From contig CM034592.1 in NCBI GenBank assembly GCA_020091685.1, positions 37,974,705-38,038,704 on the forward strand: a stretch of DNA of 64,000 bases, in the 5' to 3' direction. A model generated the notes under the pieces. That model saw only the letters and a program-made list of their open reading frames with translations. It was not told the DNA's origin and did no database searches. This DNA is from Lutjanus erythropterus (lineage: Eukaryota > Chordata > Actinopteri > Lutjaniformes > Lutjanidae). Shown one piece after another: positions 59,045 through 64,000 of the stretch. Both the position numbers and the translations under genes were made by a program. The first letter of the stretch is position 1. The number at the start of each line of letters is the position of its first letter.

Positions 59045-59636
59045 GCCTGCAATGATTAGTCGAAGAATCAATGAGTTGTTTTGATAATTGATTAATCTGT
59101 TTGAAGCTATATTTTAAAGCTACTACAGGGAGTTTTTAACTGGTTATGAAACAGTCTCTATTTATCACTGATGACCTGCATAATTAACAAGACCATCCAT
59201 AAGAAGACTGTCTGTTTCTGTGTAGTTGTTCTTAATGCCTACTTGAAATCTGATGAAAGAAGCCTGTGCTTATTTTTCTCTGATAATTACAGTGAGCGGT
59301 ACTTCAGCCAGTTGAAGAGACTTTCAATTTAGATAATTTAATTTTTGACAACATAGTGGGAAACCACTGCTTTTGTCCACAGGGGGCTCCAAAATCAACA
59401 AAATCCTTTTTTTTTTTTTTTTTTTTTAATTTCCTCTGTGACAGTAAACTGATTATCTTCGGGCTGCGGACAAAACAAGATATTTGAGGATGTTACCTTG
59501 GGCTTTGCGAGACAGTGATCAACATTTTTCACCATTTTCAGACCAAACAACAACTTGGTTAATGGAGCAAATGCCAATCATATCAATAATATCAATAACA
59601 ATGATCGATTATGAAAATAATTGCTAGTTGCAGCCG
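59045..59636. mobile_element. TA-flanked element, family C, copy 2, with nested MITE
   Basis: The left tip GCCTGCAATGATTAGTCGAAG and inverted right tip CGGCTGCAACTAGCAATTATT lie between TA dinucleotides. The family interior ('gacaaaacaagatatttgaggatgttaccttgggctttg', 'acatttttcaccattttcagaccaaac') is present to the right of a family B insertion at 59118-59425. Without that insertion the copy is about 280 bp, the same length as copy 1. Confidence 0.75.
59118..59425. mobile_element. TTAA-flanked MITE, family B, copy 3, nested in family C
   Basis: Starts AGCTACTACAGGGAGTTTTTAAC right after TTAA (59114-59117); ends before TTAA (59426-59429). The right tip is largely replaced by an about 20-base T run. 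Internal blocks 'gaaatctgatgaaagaag', 'attacagtgagcggtac' and 'tgtccacagggggctccaaaatc' match copy 1. Confidence 0.7.
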
Positions 59637-59875
59637 TATTATAGATATCAAATTAATATTACGAATAGAATGAGCGGTTCCTCTTCCTCATTATGATCCC
59701 AATACTGTCCTTAATGTTTCATGATTAATGTTTTGTTCACAAAAGCATTTTATCTTTCAAAAAAAGTAGTGTTATAGTAGATTTTAATTAGCTGCAATTC
59801 TAGATATATAAATTGCAATATTTTTATGTATTTTTTCCAGACCATATAGGCTGGATAAAGAGTGTATGATCTCTG

Positions 59876-60166
59876 TCTCCCCCTCTCTGCCTCTCTCTCT
59901 CCCCTTCTTTACATCTCAGCAGTTCAATCTGTGTGTGAAGGGGGACGTGGCTGCAGCTCAGTCCTTCTGTCTCCTCTGTGGACCCCTCTGTCCCTCTGTC
60001 TGTCTGTCTGTCTGTCTCCTTTGCTTTGCTCTGGAGCGACCAGAGGCGCCTCCAACAACTTTTGCATTCGCTGTTTCTGTTTGTTCGCCTCATTTGTTCC
60101 TCATTTCCACCATGAGCAGACAGGGAGCGCGTTACAAGGAGCGGAGTGCACAGCAGCAGCGTCAAG
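59876..60166 (+). other. probable 5' exon of the NMUR-like gene, with upstream ORF
   Basis: A pyrimidine-rich tract with a (CTGT)n run (59996-60015) leads into a GC-richer segment. It carries an ATG in strong context (tccaccATGAGC, 60112) and stops at CAAG|GTGAGC, a strong donor (exon end 60166). The 18 codons plus one base read MSRQGARYKERSAQQQRQ. Splicing to the strong acceptor at 62417/62418 continues this frame for five codons to TGA at 62432-62434, so the ATG would head a 23-codon upstream ORF rather than the receptor. The start of the exon is not known. Linkage to the receptor is inferred from orientation, spacing and splice sites. Confidence 0.45.
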
Positions 60167-61129
60167 GTGAGCTTTATTACTACTGTAAATGACTTCAATA
60201 AAAGTTAGAGGCTTCTTATAGTGTAATATTCAGCATTTTATCGTTTTACTTTCATCATTGTTTGCGTTTTTAACCATTTACCAAAACACATACTCAATCT
60301 TAAACTCCTCTAAATAAAAATAATGGCAATTCTAAACATTTTGCATGCATTTTCTCTTAAAGAAACCAATTAAAAGGCAGTTAAATGCCACGGTTAGATC
60401 ACTGTCAGGTTGTAATTCCCGACAGAAATATTAGGGGACCATTTCAGGTTTTTAAGGTTAATTCCAACAATGCAGCTCATACCGTATTAGTCACAAAATA
60501 TAACCTTGGATTTGCAGGCTGATGCATGAGCCATGTGGCGACATAATTAACCTTCCTGAAGAAGTCATTAGCATTTATTAGCGCAGCGCGTGTAATGCCA
60601 ATTACCTTCAACATCCAGCCAGTTGATGAGAATAATTTGAGGCATATTAGTCTGGCAGCTAAAGCAATATTCTTCAGCCCACATGGGGATTCTGCCATTT
60701 CACCGCGGGACTAATTTGTTTCTTTTCATTCACTAAATTGTTTCTTCAATAGAAAATGTCTTCTGTCATATGGGGTCCGAAGCCAAAAAAAAAAGTTAAA
60801 TGAATGTAATTTAGAGAAAATCAGGTGCAATTTCTTTATTGCAGCAGTTTGTCTGGAGTCTCCTCATGTGCTGTGAGATCAGCAGAACTCCTTCTTTAGT
60901 TTCTATTTAGCCTAAAGTGTTATAATAAGCATAATTTGAGTTTTTTCTTAACAAAAGTATAATTAAATCAATCTGTCAAATGCATTCACTGACCCAACCC
61001 GTTAAATAAACACATTCAAAGTGTGTTTTAATTCATGAGCAATGCATTTCTGCACCTGATCATCCTGGCATTATCAGGTTAATATGTTTATATGTTAAAA
61101 ATAAAGCAGCTGCAGAGCCAGACTGATAT

Positions 61130-61318
61130 ATCAGTCAGCGAGTGATTTTTCAAGGAAAAAGGGCAAAATTTTCTCTTATTTCATCTTCAAAAATTTTAAC
61201 ATTTGCTGATTTTCTTTCCCATACATTACTGTGAACTTAATATCTTCAGGTTTTGGACTGATGCCCGGATTAAGTTATGCAACAATAAAATAATGAAAAT
61301 AATCATTAGTTGCAACCC
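61130..61318. mobile_element. family C fragment, copy 3
   Basis: 'gtgatttttcaaggaaaaagggcaaaattt', 'aatatcttcaggttttggactg' and the right tip 'aatgaaaataatcattagttgcaac' are family C sequence with internal deletion; the left tip is lost. Confidence 0.6.
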
Positions 61319-61390
61319 GAGAGATGTGCCTCTGGTTTTATTCAGAATATCCTCATTTTAAACAGTGAAAAATATTTAAATCTTTTAAAG

Positions 61391-61881
61391 CAGTGATTCT
61401 CAAACTCATTTTTCCAAAATATGCCCCTTTGAAATATTTTTCAGCCACATACCCTCTGACCAGCAAAAAACATTTTTGGTAGAAAAAAAAAAACGTATAT
61501 AAGTAAGTACAATACAGCACTGCTCCATCAGTGTCAGCTCAGTGAAGTAACTTCCATTACTGATTGTATTTTGTTGGCTCTGTTTTTCCTTTCTTTTTCA
61601 CTTTTCTTGATTTTAATCTGTCAGTCAGTATCAACGCTCTGCTGCCTGTCTCACAGTGATTGCTGCTTTCTCATTATGTGAGGCTTTACAGCTGCTGACA
61701 GTTTTTGGCAGAACAAAAACAAAAAAATGCACCTAAAATTATATTTTTATTGAACTTATTATATGATAATTATTTTAGCAATAATGCACGACGGCTTTTT
61801 AACATTTTTAAAAAAGCTCATGCACCCCCTGCAGTACTCCACAGTACCTATAGGGGCACTGGTATGCACATTTGAGAAACA
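61391..61881. mobile_element. DNA element with CAGTGATTCTCAAACT ends
   Basis: The left tip CAGTGATTCTCAAACTC and inverted right tip CTCTGTTTCTCAAATGTGC are typical of a widespread hAT-type terminal sequence. It retains 'catgcaccccctgcagtactccacagtacctataggggcactgg' before the right end. No transposase; no clear duplication. Confidence 0.6.
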
Positions 61882-61884
61882 GAG

Positions 61885-62230
61885 TTGGGCAAGTTACTGT
61901 AATTAGTAATAAGTTACATTTACCAGTTACTTCTCTGAAAAGGTAATCGATTTGTTTTAACCAGTTACGGCATTATAAATTTTATTGTGTATTAAATGAT
62001 TGTTTTTATTCCCTTTCTAATGCACACAAAACTATTTATTTAAGTTAAGTTGTATTATTTCAGTCTAGCTATATTGTTTTAGTGGCAGCTTCAATGTTTT
62101 ATGTTATTGTATCATTGATAGAAGTTTTAATACTCCTGACCACCAGAGGGCAGCAATAGCAGTAGTGTCTCTTTTAGCAACACCTTTATTACCTGTTAAT
62201 CAAGCGTTGAAACAATAGTTAATAAGTAAT
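61885..62230. mobile_element. element of the AGTTGGGCAAGTTACT family, partial
   Basis: 'agagttgggcaagttactgtaattagtaataagttacatttaccagttacttctctgaaaaggtaatcga' is the left end of a common fish element; the right side grades into unassigned sequence containing a CTCF-like motif. Confidence 0.5.
62140..62153 (+). promoter_or_regulatory. CTCF-like motif
   Basis: CCACCAGAGGGCAG matches the vertebrate CTCF core CCASYAGRKGGCRS at every position, about 280 bp upstream of the receptor's coding exon. It lies in or beside repeat sequence, so it may be repeat-borne. Confidence 0.4.
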
Positions 62231-62433
62231 TATACAGTGACCAATCCCTACTAAAGTGTTTATTTGAATTTTATTTATTTTATATGAATCACTGAGTTTA
62301 AATTGAAAAGTGTGAAAGTGATGAAACATGAAGGAGAAATGTTAACCTGGAGTTTGACCCCAAAATGAATCACCATAGAGCACTGTTTGCTTCATCTATG
62401 TATTTTTCTTTTTGTAGCTGGCCACCGGTGTTG

Positions 62434-63331
62434 ATGAAACAGAAATCAGCACAGGATGTCTTTGCGTCTCTAGTCTTTCTCTTTGAAATGGAGCTCTCTT
62501 TGCAGGGCTCCCCTTCAAATCTGTCTAAACTGTTTCACAATACCAGCATGATGTTGAACACCAGTGGGAATTACACCAACGATCAATTCACTGATGTCAA
62601 CCTCTTTGAAATCCTGGGTCCACAACGATCTCCCTTCTTCCTCCCTGTGACCACCGTTTACCTTCTCATCTTCCTCACCGGCTTATCTGGAAACGCGCTC
62701 ACATGTGCGGTGATAGCGAGGCACAAGAAGATGCGAAACCCCACCAACCTCTACCTGGTGAGCCTTGCTGTGTCGGACCTCCTGGTGCTTCTGTTCGGGA
62801 TGCCCCTGGAGATCTACGACCTGTGGCAGAACTACCCCTTCCCGTTCGGCGAGGGCGGCTGCTATTTCAAGACCTTCCTCTTCGAGACGGTCTGCTTCGC
62901 CTCCATCCTCAATGTCACAGCTCTGAGCGTGGAGAGGTACATAGCTGTACTGCACCCGCTCAAAACGCGGTACCTGGCGACCAACCAGCACGCCAAACGG
63001 GTTATCACCATCGTTTGGCTGGTGTCAATGATCTGCGCTATCCCCAACACCTCGCTGCACGGCATCTTCTACCTTCCAGAGAAGATGGAGGAGTCGGCCA
63101 TATGCACTGTGCTGAAGCCCTTGTGGATCTATAACATGGTCATGCAGATCACCACCGTTTGCTTCTATTTCGTGCCCATGATCGTGATCAGCGTGCTCTA
63201 CCTGGTGATGGGGCTTCATCTGGGCAGAGAACGGCAGGAGCACAGCAGGAGTCTGGGAAGCAACTGTGGCAGCAACACCCGGGGGAGGATCACGGTGAAC
63301 GGGCGCAGAAGGCAGGTCAACAAGATGCTCT
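62434..63331 (+). CDS. nmur1: neuromedin U receptor (NMUR1-like GPCR), first coding exon
   Basis: A class A GPCR from the N-terminus through TM5 and most of the third intracellular loop; TM6, TM7 and the tail lie on exons beyond the window. Counting from the ATG at 62434: N-glycosylation sequons at N29, N36, N42 and N46; LGPQRSPFFLPV before TM1; TM1 about 68-94 (GN87); TM2 with NLYLVSLAVSDLLVLL (D115); C143-C224 disulfide pair; TM3 ending ERY (167-169); PNTSLHG after TM4; TM5 about 231-259; basic GRRRQVNKML at the end. NVTALSVERY, MGLHLGRER and GRRRQV are closer to NMUR1 than NMUR2. The exon stops at CTCT|GTGAGT (63331), the intron site after K-M-L known in NMURs. An in-frame ATG at 62488 (MELSLQG) has a better context and may be the real start. 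Neuromedin U/S receptors couple to Gq in feeding and smooth-muscle control. Confidence 0.93.
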
Positions 63332-64000
63332 GTGAGTTTTCTTCTTTATCTCTACATCTCTTCAGAAAACATGCATTACTGTGAAAGCAGAGCCGCTCTA
63401 ATCTGCGTTATCAATGCCAAGACATGTTCCCAAACACAAAACACAAGGAAAACACAGAGCAGAAGGGATTGAAGTTCTGTGTTTGGATCATTTGTATTCT
63501 GGAGGGAGTGTTTTTGTAGCACATCTTCTAAGCTTTGTGGCTTGATGAGATTTCTCTTACAGCATTAGCATAGTTCGTAGATAATTCATCTGTTTTGTTC
63601 TGTCTTATCAGTCCATTCTGTATGAGGAGTTTCATTCAAGTTTGAGACATCATTCCATCATCAAATACTTCTTTGTCATGCCCACCAGTGCCTCATGAAG
63701 GTACACAAGGTACCTTTTAGTCTGCATGCAATGTTTCTGCCAGGAGGCCCTTTTAACACATGGTTACTGTTGTGAAACAGTCACATCTTGAAAAGGTTTA
63801 GGCGCCAAAATTATTGCACAGCCAAAAATGAGTTCTGCTGTTCAAATAAGTTGGAGCAACAATCTATTTAATACACAGTCTACAGTTGAGAGGATTTCAA
63901 AACTAAGGGTATGTTAATTAGGCTGCTCTGTGCCCCTTTCCTTTGACTCTTTCCATAACAAACAGGAATTCTTTTTTTCCAGGATGTGTCAAATTTGCTT
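63332..64000 (+). other. intron of the NMUR-like gene (incomplete)
   Basis: Starts GTGAGTTTTC. No continuation of TM6 (expected to begin F-V-L-V) is seen before the window ends, so the next exon lies outside. Confidence 0.8.

Larger units (their letters stand above)
60167..62417 (+). other. putative 5' intron of the NMUR-like gene
   Basis: Bounded by GTGAGC at the left and TATTTTTCTTTTTGTAG at the right. It holds several transposon remnants listed separately. No coding sequence is recognised inside. Confidence 0.4.

Noticed and set aside
59824-60198. Three overlapping frames of about 100 codons on both strands
   Set aside because: Driven by CT-rich simple sequence and (CTGT)n; only the short ATG-to-donor segment is plausible.
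63332-63384. C-terminal extension of the receptor frame (CEFSSLSL...)
   Set aside because: It is read-through into the intron after the conserved K-M-L splice site.
1-64000. CRISPR arrays, operons or a bacterial-type defence system
   Set aside because: No spaced direct repeats of that kind, no polycistronic gene order; all evidence is vertebrate.

Overview
This is vertebrate nuclear DNA, almost certainly from a ray-finned (teleost, probably percomorph) fish. The reasons are the intron-containing hormone and receptor genes, a tRNA-Pro identical to the vertebrate form, AT-rich gene-poor spacers, and many short non-autonomous transposons of kinds typical of fish genomes. No bacterial or viral gene organisation is present.

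Three protein-coding loci and one RNA gene can be supported. (1) A uroguanylin-like gene (guca2b-like, minus strand, coding span 18587 to 16064) and (2) a guanylin gene (guca2a-like, minus strand, 29386 to 28638) lie in tandem, same strand, about 10 kb apart, matching the paired arrangement of GUCA2A/GUCA2B in mammals. Each has three exons with identical intron phases (0, then 1): signal peptide, prosegment with a conserved cysteine pair, then a tiny third exon with the four-cysteine hormone. The guanylin peptide is canonical. The uroguanylin-like peptide is odd: its core reads CEICANPACFGCLH, with Asn-Pro-Ala where relatives have N-[AV]-A and Phe in place of the near-invariant Thr. Both genes have a TATA box and an HNF-1-like site upstream. 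(3) At the right edge, the first coding exon of a neuromedin U receptor (NMUR1-like GPCR, TM1 to TM5) ends at a splice donor at 63331. A probable upstream 5' exon (about 59876-60166) would splice to 62418 and create a short upstream ORF whose stop overlaps a receptor ATG. (4) A tRNA-Pro(AGG) gene lies on the minus strand at 12393-12464.

The rest is intergenic and repeat-laden. Left third (0.3-14 kb): LINE fragments, a 925-bp hAT-type element with 8-bp target duplications, a 199-bp palindromic element inserted into a LINE endonuclease region, an L1-like 5' fragment flanked by a perfect 16-bp duplication, TA- and TTAA-flanked miniature elements, and the tRNA. Middle (14-36 kb): the guanylin pair, two probable solo LTRs, a LINE reverse-transcriptase scrap, a Harbinger-type Myb-like scrap and a 0.7-kb minisatellite with a 15-bp unit. 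Right (36-64 kb): a tRNA-derived SINE, TTAA- and TA-flanked miniature elements, a solo LTR inside another repeat, nested elements just upstream of the receptor gene, then the receptor.

The two guanylin-family hormones act on the same receptor class (guanylate cyclase C) in gut and kidney salt and water balance. The NMUR-like gene is a neighbour with no evident functional link.
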